The notes under the pieces were generated by a model, which saw only the letters and a list, made by a program, of their open reading frames with translations, was not told the origin of the DNA and made no database searches. Source: an uncultured Paracoccaceae bacterium (GTDB lineage Bacteria; Pseudomonadota; Alphaproteobacteria; Rhodobacterales; Rhodobacteraceae). Taken from it: a stretch of DNA of 64,000 nucleotides. Numbering within the stretch: position 1 is the first letter of the stretch; every line of letters starts with the position of its first letter. This document shows positions 33,463 through 41,966 of the stretch, piece by piece. The stretch is from the NCBI GenBank assembly GCA_958439195.1, contig OY288169.1, positions 1 to 64,000 on the forward strand. The letters are read 5' to 3'. Made by a program: the position numbers and the translations under genes.

Positions 33463-36038
33463 GCCAACACCCTGCCCACACCGAAAAAGAAGCTGTCCCC
33501 CACGTGGGGGGCAGTGCTGCACCGCTTCTGGCTGTTGATGCGATCCATAAGCGCTTTCCCGGTGTGCACGCCCTCAAAGGTGTGAGCTTCGAGGTGCACG
33601 CGGGCGAAATCCACGCGCTTGTGGGCGAAAACGGGGCCGGAAAATCAACATTGATGCGGATCCTCGCCGGCGTGCATTCGCCCGACGAAGGCACCATCCG
33701 CATTGACGGAACGGCGGTCACGATCGGCTCTCCAGCCGAAGGGCTGCGTCTTGGGATTGCGATGGTTTATCAGGACACGCGTCTTGCGCCCACGCTGGAT
33801 GTGGCCTGGAACCTAGCGCTCGGGCATGAACCGGGCGGCGCGGTGTTTATCGACCGCCGGGAAATGGACTACGCGGCGCGAGCGGCCCTCGCGGCGGTTG
33901 GCGCGGATATCGACCCGCGGCGAATGGCCGCTGATTTGAGCCGTGCCGAACGCCAGCAGGTTGAGATTGCGCGCGCTTTGGCGCGTCGCGCGCGGGTGCT
34001 GATCCTTGACGAGCCGACTTCGGCCCTAACCCTGACTGAGACCGAGCGGCTGATGGAGATCCTGTCCGATCTGCGCGCGCGCGGCACCGGGATCGTGTTC
34101 ATTTCGCACCGAGTCCCTGAAGTTTTGGCACTGGCAGACCGGATTACCGTTCTCAAGGACGGAGAGGTGGCGGGCGAGGTGGCCGCAGCAGCGGCTACAC
34201 CACAACAGATCGTTGAAATGATGGTCGGGCGGCCCATCGGGCTGGCCTTTCCGCCGCGGGCCGAAGACACAGGCGAGGTGGCGGCGTGTCTGCGGCTGAC
34301 GGGGGATGATGACGCGGCGGAGATCGTCCTGCGGCGCGGAATAATCACCGGCTTTGCAGGACTGCAGGATGCTGGGCAGTCCGCCGCTGCCCGCGCGCTG
34401 TTCGGCGACACCAGCGTGGCGTATGACATCGAAGTTGGCGATGCTCGGTTCCAGCCGCGCGGCCCCGCTGACGCCCTTGCGTCATCAGTTGTCTATGTTC
34501 CAGCCGACCGCCGGGGCGAGGGGCTGTCTGAATCACATGGCATCCGCGAGAACATTGCCCTGCCCTTTGTAGACAAATGGGCGACTAAGGGTGTGCTGGC
34601 GACTGGGCGCGAAGCCGCCGAAGTGGACCAAGCTTCGCGGGCCATCGGTGTGAAGGCCCCGGATTGGGAGACACCGCTTTCGGCCCTGTCGGGCGGCAAC
34701 CAACAGAAGGTGGTTTTTGCCCGCTGGGGTCTGCAAACCGCCGATGTGCTGGTCTTTGACGAGCCAACCCAAGGGGTTGATGTCGCGACCAAGCTTGAAC
34801 TTTACCGCCTGATCCGCGACCGGGCGTCTGCAGGCGCTGCCGTGGCGGTGATCTCTTCTGACCTGGTAGAGCTGATTGGCCTGTCTGACCGTATCATGGT
34901 GTTTTCCGACGGCCGCCCCGTGCGCGAGGTTGACGCGGCCACGGCCACCGAAGCAGGTCTTCTTTCGTTGGCTGTGACGGGTGGGCGCCGGAACGAAAGC
35001 CGAGACAGTGAGGCCAAAGGCGCTCGACGGGCACAATTCGGGCGATATGGCCCGGCGGCGCTTCTCTTGCTGTTGGTGGCCGCGATTTTCACCGTGACGG
35101 CGGCGAACACCGATTTCTTCCTGACACCAAGAAATCTTGGCTCTTTGGCGGGCCAGGCGGCCCCGCTGTTGTTTGCCGCGCTGGGGCAGATGGCGGTCAT
35201 CCTTCTGGGCGGCATCGACCTGACCGTGGGGCCGATCATCAGCCTCGTGACCACGATCGCCTCTTACCTTCTGGCCCCTGATGCGCCGGTTCCGGCAGCC
35301 GTCGGGATTGCCGCCTGCCTTGGTGCCGGACTTGCGGTTGGGGCCTTGAACGCGGCGGTAATCGTCGTGTTCCGGATCCCCGATCTGGTGGCGACGCTTG
35401 GCACCTTTTCGGTCGTGCAGGGCTTGGCATTGATGGTGCGGCCATCGCCCGGGGGTACGCTCGACCCCGAGATCGCGGCGGCGATCACCGAACGGGTCAG
35501 CCGACTGCCGCTCGCCTTCATCGCGGTGGTTCTGGTGTTTCTGCTTGCCGAGGCAATCCTTAACCGAGGGCGTCTCGGGGCCCGTCTCTATGCGCTTGGC
35601 GGCAGCGCCGAGGCCGCTGCCGTGGCGGGTATCCGGGGGGACAGGCTTCGCGCAATGGCCTACTTGTTCAGCGGATTTATGGCAGCTGTCGCCGGTCTGA
35701 TTATCGCCGCCCGGATCGGATCTGGCGATCCGCAAGCTGGGTCGGCCTTCACGCTCGCATCGGTGACGGCTGTTGTCGTCGGGGGGACATCGGTCTTCGG
35801 CGGGGTCGGCACGGCTGCGGGAACCTTCCTGGGGGCCATCCTCGTCGTCCTGATCCAGAATGTTCTGAACCAGTTTCAGGTGTCGGCCTACTGGCAATAC
35901 ATCTGGACCGGGTTGCTCACCATCGCAGCCGTCGCGGGACACGGGTTGCGCTCGCCCGACCGGCGACGTGCAATGGCCGCGCGGGCGCGGGCCGTCTTTC
36001 GGGTGACCCAAGCAAAGAATCTGGAGGGTGAGACATGA
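33459..36038 (+). CDS. ABC transporter fusion: tandem ATPase plus permease
   Basis: An 859-residue fusion. The first nucleotide-binding half (to about residue 255) has Walker A GENGAGKST and Walker B LILDEPTSAL; its signature LSRAERQQVEIAR is degenerate. The second half (about 260-510) has a degenerate P-loop (GFAGLQDAGQSAAA) but an intact LSGGNQQKVVFARW and VFDEPTQGVD. This is the usual asymmetry of sugar importers. From about residue 525 an RbsC-type permease of about 330 residues follows (GGIDLTVGPIISLV; VVVGGTSVFGGVG). ATPase and permease are normally separate; here a linker of about 15 residues joins them, with no sign of a frameshift. Confidence 0.9.
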   Translation: MSQHPAHTEKEAVPHVGGSAAPLLAVDAIHKRFPGVHALKGVSFEVHAGEIHALVGENGAGKSTLMRILAGVHSPDEGTIRIDGTAVTIGSPAEGLRLGIAMVYQDTRLAPTLDVAWNLALGHEPGGAVFIDRREMDYAARAALAAVGADIDPRRMAADLSRAERQQVEIARALARRARVLILDEPTSALTLTETERLMEILSDLRARGTGIVFISHRVPEVLALADRITVLKDGEVAGEVAAAAATPQQIVEMMVGRPIGLAFPPRAEDTGEVAACLRLTGDDDAAEIVLRRGIITGFAGLQDAGQSAAARALFGDTSVAYDIEVGDARFQPRGPADALASSVVYVPADRRGEGLSESHGIRENIALPFVDKWATKGVLATGREAAEVDQASRAIGVKAPDWETPLSALSGGNQQKVVFARWGLQTADVLVFDEPTQGVDVATKLELYRLIRDRASAGAAVAVISSDLVELIGLSDRIMVFSDGRPVREVDAATATEAGLLSLAVTGGRRNESRDSEAKGARRAQFGRYGPAALLLLLVAAIFTVTAANTDFFLTPRNLGSLAGQAAPLLFAALGQMAVILLGGIDLTVGPIISLVTTIASYLLAPDAPVPAAVGIAACLGAGLAVGALNAAVIVVFRIPDLVATLGTFSVVQGLALMVRPSPGGTLDPEIAAAITERVSRLPLAFIAVVLVFLLAEAILNRGRLGARLYALGGSAEAAAVAGIRGDRLRAMAYLFSGFMAAVAGLIIAARIGSGDPQAGSAFTLASVTAVVVGGTSVFGGVGTAAGTFLGAILVVLIQNVLNQFQVSAYWQYIWTGLLTIAAVAGHGLRSPDRRRAMAARARAVFRVTQAKNLEGET

Positions 36039-36904
36039 TCGCGGTCCGTGAAATCTTCCGGTCCCACGACAAGCTGGGTGAAGTTCCGGTCTGGGACAGC
36101 GAAGATCAGGCGCTGTGGTGGGTCGATATCGAAGGCCGCCGCCTACACAGACACCACCCGGATACCGGCACAACAGAGCATTGGACCTTTGAACAAAGGA
36201 TCGGTTCGTTCGCCTTGCGCAAGCGGGGTGGGCTGATCTGCGCTTTCGAACGCGGATTTGCCTTCTTCGATCCTCCTACCGGACGCATTGAATGGATCGC
36301 GCAGCCAGACACAGACCCAGGCAACCGTTTCAATGACGGGAAGTGTGACCGCAACGGGCGGTTCTGGGCCGGTACGATGGATGACGGGCTGACGCGGCGG
36401 TCGGGCAGCCTTTACCGGCTGGATGCCGACCTGTCGGTGCATGTCATGGAAACCGGCATCTGCATCTCGAACGCCCTTGCGTGGAGCCCGGATGACACGC
36501 GCTTTTATTTCTGCGACACGCCCGAGCGGCAATTGCGGGTCTATGATTACGATGCGCCAAGCGGGGCAATATCAAACCGCAAACTGTTTGCGGATCTGGG
36601 TGGGGACCCGGGCAATCCGGATGGTGGCACCGTCGATTGTGAAGGCTATGTCTGGAATGCCCAATGGGACGGTTGGCGCCTTGTAAGATACGCGCCCGAC
36701 GGAACCGTGGACCGCGTGATCATGCTTCCGGTGCAAAAGCCGACCAGCGTGATGTTTGGCGGCGGCGATTTTCGCACGCTTTTCGTGACCAGCGCAATCT
36801 GGGACCTAGAAGCCGAGGCACTTTCGCATCAGCCCTTTGCAGGGTCCTTGCTTGCCTTGGAACCCGGGGTTGCCGGACTTGCCGAGACACGTTTTGCCGG
36901 ATAG
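36035..36904 (+). CDS. SMP-30/gluconolactonase-family lactonase
   Basis: A 289-residue six-bladed beta-propeller. Metal ligands are visible: the N-terminal EVPVWDSEDQALWWVDIEG, then NRFNDGKCDRNGRFWAGTM and ALAWSPDDTRFYFCDT, and GNPDGGTVDCEGYVW. It hydrolyses a sugar lactone to the aldonic acid that the dehydratase upstream would use. The operon therefore implies oxidation of a sugar to lactone by a dehydrogenase encoded elsewhere. It overlaps the ABC fusion gene (ATGA). Confidence 0.88.
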   Translation: MIAVREIFRSHDKLGEVPVWDSEDQALWWVDIEGRRLHRHHPDTGTTEHWTFEQRIGSFALRKRGGLICAFERGFAFFDPPTGRIEWIAQPDTDPGNRFNDGKCDRNGRFWAGTMDDGLTRRSGSLYRLDADLSVHVMETGICISNALAWSPDDTRFYFCDTPERQLRVYDYDAPSGAISNRKLFADLGGDPGNPDGGTVDCEGYVWNAQWDGWRLVRYAPDGTVDRVIMLPVQKPTSVMFGGGDFRTLFVTSAIWDLEAEALSHQPFAGSLLALEPGVAGLAETRFAG

Positions 36905-36913
36905 TCGGATAAC

Positions 36914-37717
36914 ATGATTGAAAGCGGCTCAGCCACAGTTGTCACCCTTCCTCCTAGGACGCTTCAGGACACCGTTCTGGAGCGACTCGCACGTGACATC
37001 GTGAAGGGTCGTTATGGCGAAGGGACGTTTCTACCAACCGAGGCGGAACTGGCAGCCGAGTTTTCGGTCGGACGTTCGACGGTGCGTGAAGTGGTCCGGG
37101 TTCTGGTCAGCAAGGCGATGCTGGAAGTGCGGCCGCGAAACGGCACTCGTGTCCGTCGGCGCGCGGAATGGCGGCAGCTTGACCGTGACCTCGTGCGTTG
37201 GATATTTGCTGAGGGGCCCGATCCTGCCCTCCTGCACGATCTGATCGAGGTGCGCCGCATTGTCGAGCCAGAGGCGGCGGCCATAGCCGCAGAACGCGCA
37301 GGTGCGGCAGATCTGTTAGCCATGGAAAGCGCATATCGCGCGATGGAAGCGGCGCTGCCAGGCGATCTTTCCGCCTGTGTCGCTGCAGACGTGGCCTTCC
37401 ACTCTGCTTTGCTCTACGCCACTGGCAATACGGTCTTGAAGGAGTTCGAGACGATGATCGAGGCAGCACTCGGAGCGGCATTCCAACTTTCAACGACATC
37501 GGTCCAAACTTACACCCGCACTTTGGCCGCGCATTGGGCAGTTTACGATGCTGTCCGCTGCCGGGCACCCGAGGTAGCCCGCGCCGCCATGCTGGATCTC
37601 CTGACTGTTGCGCGGGAAGACATACGAACAAGCACTGCCAAGAAGAAGCGAAGCCCTGAAATGCAGCCACAAGCCGTGTCGAAATCGAGCTGCGCTTCCC
37701 AAGATACCGGACAGTGA
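36914..37717 (+). CDS. GntR-family (FadR/FCD) transcriptional regulator
   Basis: A 267-residue regulator. The N-terminal winged HTH (LPTEAELAAEFSVGRSTVREVV) is followed by an all-helical FCD effector domain (LHDLIEVRRIVEPEAAAIAAERAG; DVAFHSALLYATGN) with the Asp/His metal-binding residues. It is the last gene of the dehydratase/transporter operon and probably represses it until a sugar acid binds. The palindromes upstream of the operon fit a FadR-type site. The last 35 residues are a Lys/Ser/Gln tail beyond the domain. Confidence 0.9.
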   Translation: MIESGSATVVTLPPRTLQDTVLERLARDIVKGRYGEGTFLPTEAELAAEFSVGRSTVREVVRVLVSKAMLEVRPRNGTRVRRRAEWRQLDRDLVRWIFAEGPDPALLHDLIEVRRIVEPEAAAIAAERAGAADLLAMESAYRAMEAALPGDLSACVAADVAFHSALLYATGNTVLKEFETMIEAALGAAFQLSTTSVQTYTRTLAAHWAVYDAVRCRAPEVARAAMLDLLTVAREDIRTSTAKKKRSPEMQPQAVSKSSCASQDTGQ

Positions 37718-37736
37718 GCAAAGTCATGGTCCGACT

Positions 37737-37830
37737 GTCCGCTTTGCGGACGAAGTGGTCGTTCGTTGTGGGAACGCGGTTCTCGTGCGCAGTCGTAGCA
37801 TGCCTGACGTGGAGGACGGAAAGCGGCCCT
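37737..37830 (+). repeat. AAAGCGGAC-type intergenic repeat, copy 1
   Basis: GTCCGCTTTGCGGAC (37737-37751) is a perfect 6-3-6 hairpin, and GGACGGAAAGCGGCCC follows at 37815-37830. Related pairs of these words occur at 40001 and 60940. It lies 20 bp after the GntR stop. Confidence 0.45.
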
Positions 37831-37962
37831 TCGAACGTATTACCCTAACGCCATGGCCCTCGGCGCGGGCCACTTCTGTGTATGGAAGGAGACCTTTCCA
37901 TGGCGTCGAAAACAGGCTGGGCGTAACGAGCCAGAAGCAAGTCCAAAATGTCGGCTCCGCCT

Positions 37963-38238
37963 TCACCTCTGACCGAAGCCGCTCTGCATGAAGAACGGGA
38001 GGTCAGGCTGCCATGCCGCGATCCCAGTCGCATCAGAGGGATCAAGGCCACTGTCCCGAACCACCTTCGCCGAGACGGACGCTAGTTTACAACGTGAGGC
38101 GTGCGCCAATTCAGCCCTGTGAAGAAAGGTGCGGGCTGCACCGGGGACCGCCGCGATCCAGGCTATGATGTGCCCCAGCTTTTCAATCATTTCCATCGGT
38201 GTTGCTGGGGTATCATTGTTCTCGGATGTATGGGCCAT
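37963..38238 (-). CDS. Small basic protein, DUF1127-like
   Basis: A 91-residue protein starting MAHTSENNDTPATP; GGGAG lies nine bases upstream. After an N-terminal polar part there is a helical, basic middle (EKLGHIIAWIAAV; ARTFLHRAELAHASRCKL) ending VVRDSGLDPSDATG. The last part resembles the conserved end of DUF1127 proteins (xxDIGLxxxD), which are small RNA- or stress-related regulators in alphaproteobacteria. The resemblance is moderate. It is divergent from the TolB/TPR regulator. Confidence 0.6.
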   Translation of the reverse strand: MAHTSENNDTPATPMEMIEKLGHIIAWIAAVPGAARTFLHRAELAHASRCKLASVSAKVVRDSGLDPSDATGIAAWQPDLPFFMQSGFGQR

Positions 38239-38320
38239 GGCATGTCTCCCGTTTTGCGTTCTATGCCTCTGCAAGGTGCTTTGGATGAAATAACTGTACA
38301 CCCGTGACCCTGTCGCCGCT

Positions 38321-38348
38321 TGAGGACTAGCTGAGGATTTGTTGAGTG
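38321..38348 (+). promoter_or_regulatory. Three 11-bp-spaced direct repeats before the winged-helix regulator
   Basis: TGAGGA at 38321, TGAGGA at 38332, and TGAGTG at 38343, each exactly 11 bases apart, lie 28-55 bases before the start codon. OmpR/PhoB-type winged helices bind direct repeats of this period. The downstream gene itself encodes such a domain, so autoregulation is likely (inference). Confidence 0.6.
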
Positions 38349-38375
38349 CCGGGTGCGGATTTGCTAGGTTCAGGA

Positions 38376-39944
38376 ATGAAGCTGCAATTTGACCCATTTG
38401 AACTGGACACTGATCGCGCCGAGCTTCGGACGGTGTCGGGGTTGGTCAAGCTTGAACCCAAGGTCTTCAGGCTGCTGCGCCTTCTGGTCGAGAACAACGA
38501 ACGGGTCATCAGCAAGGACGAAATGATCGCGGTGGTCTGGGCCGGGCGTTTCATTTCGGACGCAGCTGTCTCGACTGCGCTGAAGGCCGTTCGCAAGGCG
38601 CTCGGGGATGACGGGGACAGGCAAGGCTTCATCCGTACCGTTCGTTGCGTTGGCCATCGTTTTGTCGCGCCGGTCAGGATCAGACCGACGGAAATCGCGT
38701 TGAGCGGCCCTGCAGCCCAAGCAGAAACAGTTATTGCTGCGGACGGACGCGGAGATAGGCCGACGGTTGCTGTTCTGCCATTCAGCCGAAGCGGTTTGCC
38801 GGATAGCTTTGCGAGCCTGGGCGATGCAATCCCGGCCGACATCATTTCGTCGCTTGCCCGATTGCGCTGGTTGCGGGTGATCGCGCGCGAATCCACGTTC
38901 CGGTTCCGAAACCCAGATGTGGACCTTGCGGGGCTTCACAGCGTTCTGGGTGCCAGCTACTGCCTTTCGGGTCGCGTCGAACTTTTCGGCAAGCACTTGG
39001 AAGTAAGCGTTGATCTCGTCGACACACGGAGCGGAGGACTGATCTGGTCAGACCGCATCGAGCGGCCCGTTGCCGACGTACACGCCGTCCGGCATGAGAT
39101 CGTGGGCGCGGTCATCGCGGCACTGGACCTCCGGATACCGCAGACCGAAGCGGCACTGGCGCGCGGCAAGGCCGTCGAACACCTGGATGCCTGGGAGGCC
39201 TACCACCTCGGGTTAAGTCATGTGTATCGCTTCAACGCGCGTGACAATGCGATTGCGGGCACTCTCTTTCGCCGCGCAACCGACCTTGACCCCGGCTTTT
39301 CGACGGCCTTTGCTGCCCGAGCATTCGCCAGTTTTCAGGACGCGATGATGGGTTACGTGCCCGACCGCCATGCAGCACTGGCCGCCGTCAGATTCGCAGC
39401 CGAACGCAGCATCGAGGTTGACCCCCTCGATCCCTACGCGAATGCCGCGATGGGGCGGCTGCACATCCTGACGGGTAGCCCAGATGACGGATTGGTTTGG
39501 CTGGACAGATCGGTGGAGTTGAGCCCGAACTACGACAAGGGCCATTACTCACGGGCCTTCCTGCAAGTGATCCGCTGTCAGACGGTCGAGACTCGCGGGG
39601 GTATCGACATGGCGATCGGCCTCAGCCCGCTCGATCCGCTGCTTGCCCCGATGCGTGCAATGAAGGCACTATCCTTCGGGATTGATGGCGACTATGCGAC
39701 CGCTGCCGACTGGGCAGTGCTGGCGGCGCGCACTGCGACCAGCCATTCGACCGTCGTGATGGCAGCGGTCGCGTTTTGCCAGCTTGACGGCAGGACTGAG
39801 GCAACCGCGCACTGGGCACGTATCGTGCGCGAAGTTCGGCCGGATATGTCAATCACCCTTTATCAAAAGTCATTGCCGTTCGCTAAAGCCGATTTTCGCG
39901 ACAATATCCGCTCGGCCCTTCTAACTGCCGGATTTCCGGACTGA
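38376..39944 (+). CDS. Winged-helix regulator with TolB-like and TPR domains (CadC/adenylate-cyclase-adjacent type)
   Basis: A 522-residue protein. Residues 1-100 are an OmpR-type DNA-binding domain (LEPKVFRLLRLLVENNERVISKDEMIAVVW; FIRTVRCVGHRFVAPV). Residues 125-260 are the TolB-N-like domain typical of these regulators (VAVLPFSRSG; YCLSGRVELFGKHLEVSVDL; IWSDRIERP). The rest is TPR-like helical repeats (AWEAYHLGLSHVYRFN; DPYANAAMGRLHILTG). No membrane segment is present, unlike CadC. The start at 38376 (MKLQFDPFELDTDR) is family-typical. Its targets are unknown. Confidence 0.8.
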   Translation: MKLQFDPFELDTDRAELRTVSGLVKLEPKVFRLLRLLVENNERVISKDEMIAVVWAGRFISDAAVSTALKAVRKALGDDGDRQGFIRTVRCVGHRFVAPVRIRPTEIALSGPAAQAETVIAADGRGDRPTVAVLPFSRSGLPDSFASLGDAIPADIISSLARLRWLRVIARESTFRFRNPDVDLAGLHSVLGASYCLSGRVELFGKHLEVSVDLVDTRSGGLIWSDRIERPVADVHAVRHEIVGAVIAALDLRIPQTEAALARGKAVEHLDAWEAYHLGLSHVYRFNARDNAIAGTLFRRATDLDPGFSTAFAARAFASFQDAMMGYVPDRHAALAAVRFAAERSIEVDPLDPYANAAMGRLHILTGSPDDGLVWLDRSVELSPNYDKGHYSRAFLQVIRCQTVETRGGIDMAIGLSPLDPLLAPMRAMKALSFGIDGDYATAADWAVLAARTATSHSTVVMAAVAFCQLDGRTEATAHWARIVREVRPDMSITLYQKSLPFAKADFRDNIRSALLTAGFPD

Positions 39945-40230
39945 ACTTCTAGATCGCTAGCAGCAGCTTTCTTGAATAATCCGAAGCGAGCCGAAGGTCA
40001 GCTTTGGGCCGTAAGTGCCGTGCCTTGCGCAAAGGGCGGAAAGCGGACGTTGCCATAGCCGCTGAGTACACCTCACCGACGGTTCTCTTGTCCTCTAAGT
40101 AGAAACCATGCTGCCCCCTTTTACGGGCTTCTTCCTTCATTCCAGCAACAGCGTAACATGCTCGGAAAACTGAGGATCCTGTCCGGCACCTCAAGCACGT
40201 GCAAGACAATCCGACCTTGGTTGGCGCAGG
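39945..40230. repeat. Intergenic stretch with AAAGCGGAC-type repeat, copy 2
   Basis: Gene-free as far as I can see. GCTTTGGGCCG at 40001-40011 and GGGCGGAAAGCGGACG at 40034-40049 are 33 bases apart, the same pair and spacing as at 60940 (34 bases). The words can pair as a hairpin (GCTTT/AAAGC). Confidence 0.55.
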
Positions 40231-41229
40231 TTACGCCTCCATCGTGAAATCGCGCTGCGCTGCAGGGATTTGGGGCAATGCCGCAGTCATGGACTCGTCC
40301 ACGAACCGTCTCGGCGTCTTTCCCAGAGTGCGTTTGAATGCTGCCGTGAAGGCACTCTCAGACGCGTATCCGACCTCGGCCGCGGCCGCAGCCACCGATG
40401 TACCGTCCCGATCAAGGCGTTTAGCGGCCCAAAGCATCCGCCACATCGTCATGTAGCTCATCGGGGTTTGACCGACGCGCCGCGCGAAGCGGACAGCGAA
40501 GGCCGTGCGCGATAGACCCGCCTGCTTGGCCAGCGTCGCCACCGTCCACGGGTTGGAAAGGTCTTGGTGCATCGCAGCGAGGGCGCGGCGAATGAATGGG
40601 TCGGCAAGGGCTGCGGTCCACCCGATCTGGTTCTCTTGCCCTTCTTCGAGGTGTAGGCGCATCAGTTCGATAAGCAAGACATGTGACAGATGCTCAATGG
40701 AGCTGGCACAGCCGGGGCGATACTGACGAAGCTCGGCGGCGATCCGGGTGATAGCCCAACGCACGGTCTCATTGCTGGCGGCGCTGTCGTCGGCTGCGGC
40801 CCGGATAACAATGGCATCGGGCAGCGTAGCCATAAGCATCTCAGCTGCTTGGCCCGACAACAGGAACCGCGCCCCAGTCATGAAGAAGTCCCCCCCGCCG
40901 CCAAGTCGCGCCGTATCGCCATGCGCCGGCGCCGAATGCACCGACTCGGCCGCCTCCCCCAGAAGTGTGCCGCGCGCGGAGAGGACAAAGGCCTTGCCGC
41001 GCGGCAGGATCACGCAGTCGCCCTCACACAACCAAAGCGGCGCACGCAGGCTTTCTAGGTTCAGCCAACAGCCGCCCTTGTCGACACCAATGCATTTCAG
41101 ACCGGCGTGCGGGGCATAGCGAATGGCCCAGTCGCCCCCGGCATCAAGGCCCGCAGCAACACAGTCGTGCGGCCTGAGCAGGTCCAGCACATCGGAGAGG
41201 GGATCGACTCCTGAGGCGGTCATGGGCAT
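40231..41229 (-). CDS. AraC-family regulator with N-terminal cupin
   Basis: About 332 residues. The N-terminal cupin-type ligand domain (DWAIRYAPHAGLKCIGVDKG; CEGDCVILPRGKAFVLS) is followed by two HTHs (WTVATLAKQAGLSRTAFAVRF; SVAAAAAEVGYASESAFTAAFKRTLGKTPRRF). This is the pattern of AraC_binding/cupin_6 regulators beside oxidoreductase genes. Two starts, 41229 and 41223, are possible. It is divergent from the NTF2-like/NmrA-like pair, which it probably controls. An 8-bp inverted repeat lies in the intergenic region. Confidence 0.88.
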   Translation of the reverse strand: MPMTASGVDPLSDVLDLLRPHDCVAAGLDAGGDWAIRYAPHAGLKCIGVDKGGCWLNLESLRAPLWLCEGDCVILPRGKAFVLSARGTLLGEAAESVHSAPAHGDTARLGGGGDFFMTGARFLLSGQAAEMLMATLPDAIVIRAAADDSAASNETVRWAITRIAAELRQYRPGCASSIEHLSHVLLIELMRLHLEEGQENQIGWTAALADPFIRRALAAMHQDLSNPWTVATLAKQAGLSRTAFAVRFARRVGQTPMSYMTMWRMLWAAKRLDRDGTSVAAAAAEVGYASESAFTAAFKRTLGKTPRRFVDESMTAALPQIPAAQRDFTMEA

Positions 41230-41233
41230 ATCC

Positions 41234-41279
41234 TGAACGAATGCGACATAGAAGAGTATTATCTCACATAGTTCGTTCA
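41234..41279. promoter_or_regulatory. Inverted repeat between the AraC gene and its divergent target
   Basis: TGAACGAA (41234-41241) and TTCGTTCA (41272-41279) are a perfect inverted pair separated by 30 bases in the 96-bp divergent region. The A/T-rich middle (GAGTATTATCT) could hold overlapping promoters. Confidence 0.5.
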
Positions 41280-41325
41280 ATAAACCCCGTCTAACTTCGG
41301 CTGGCACACAGAAGGAGTTGCACAA

Positions 41326-41928
41326 ATGATCAAACCCACCATCCCGAGCAATCGCGCCAAGTTAGGTATCGCCCTGCTTTTTGCATCCGTCTTCAACGCC
41401 TCGTCGCTGCCGGCACAAGAGACCGCACCCGAGCTGCCTTTCGAGGTGATCGTGCCTGCCGCGACCGAAGATCACGCCGCCGCCTATGACGTTGCCGCCG
41501 CCCGTGCCGCCTGGCTGGAGGCCTTTGCGTCGCAAGACCTCGACCAGATGATGTCCTTCTACGTCGATGACATCTTCTCTTACGACCTGATGGCCGCACC
41601 GACCGATGCCGGTCTGGAGATGGCCTTCGAAGGCGAAGCGATCTGGCGGCAGAACTGGGTCACCTTCTTCGGCATGTTCGCCGATGATCTGGTGATCAGC
41701 ATCGAAGACCTGACTGTCTACCAGAAAGGCGATCTAGCCACCGTTTACGGCCTGACCCGTCTGGAAGGAACGATTGAAGGCGGGCTTTACGTCGACATGT
41801 GGGTGCGCGAAACTAACCTTCTGCAGCGCATCGACGGCCGCTGGCTGGTGCTGCACGACCACGTCTCGGTCCCTTTCGATTTCGCCACGGGACAGGCGCT
41901 GATGGGCCTCGGTCCGGTCGGCAACTGA
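41326..41928 (+). CDS. Exported NTF2-like (SnoaL-type) protein
   Basis: A 200-residue protein. A signal peptide (LGIALLFASVFNASSLPAQ) is followed by an NTF2-like fold (AAARAAWLEAFASQDLDQMMSFYVDDI; WRQNWVTFFGMF; GDLATVYGLTRLEG; GRWLVLHDHVSVP). These small cones bind or act on hydrophobic ligands. It is divergent from the AraC gene and 38 bp ahead of the NmrA-like gene. GAAGGAG precedes the ATG. A second exported NTF2-like protein follows at 45912. Confidence 0.75.
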   Translation: MIKPTIPSNRAKLGIALLFASVFNASSLPAQETAPELPFEVIVPAATEDHAAAYDVAAARAAWLEAFASQDLDQMMSFYVDDIFSYDLMAAPTDAGLEMAFEGEAIWRQNWVTFFGMFADDLVISIEDLTVYQKGDLATVYGLTRLEGTIEGGLYVDMWVRETNLLQRIDGRWLVLHDHVSVPFDFATGQALMGLGPVGN

Positions 41929-41966
41929 CCCCCGCTGTTCCCATGATTGATCAAACGGAGACCGAC

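Noticed and set aside
34533..36173. 546-residue open frame antisense to the ABC fusion gene
   Set aside because: Composition shows it to be the reverse of the permease coding frame (Arg/His/Gln-rich), with no family features.
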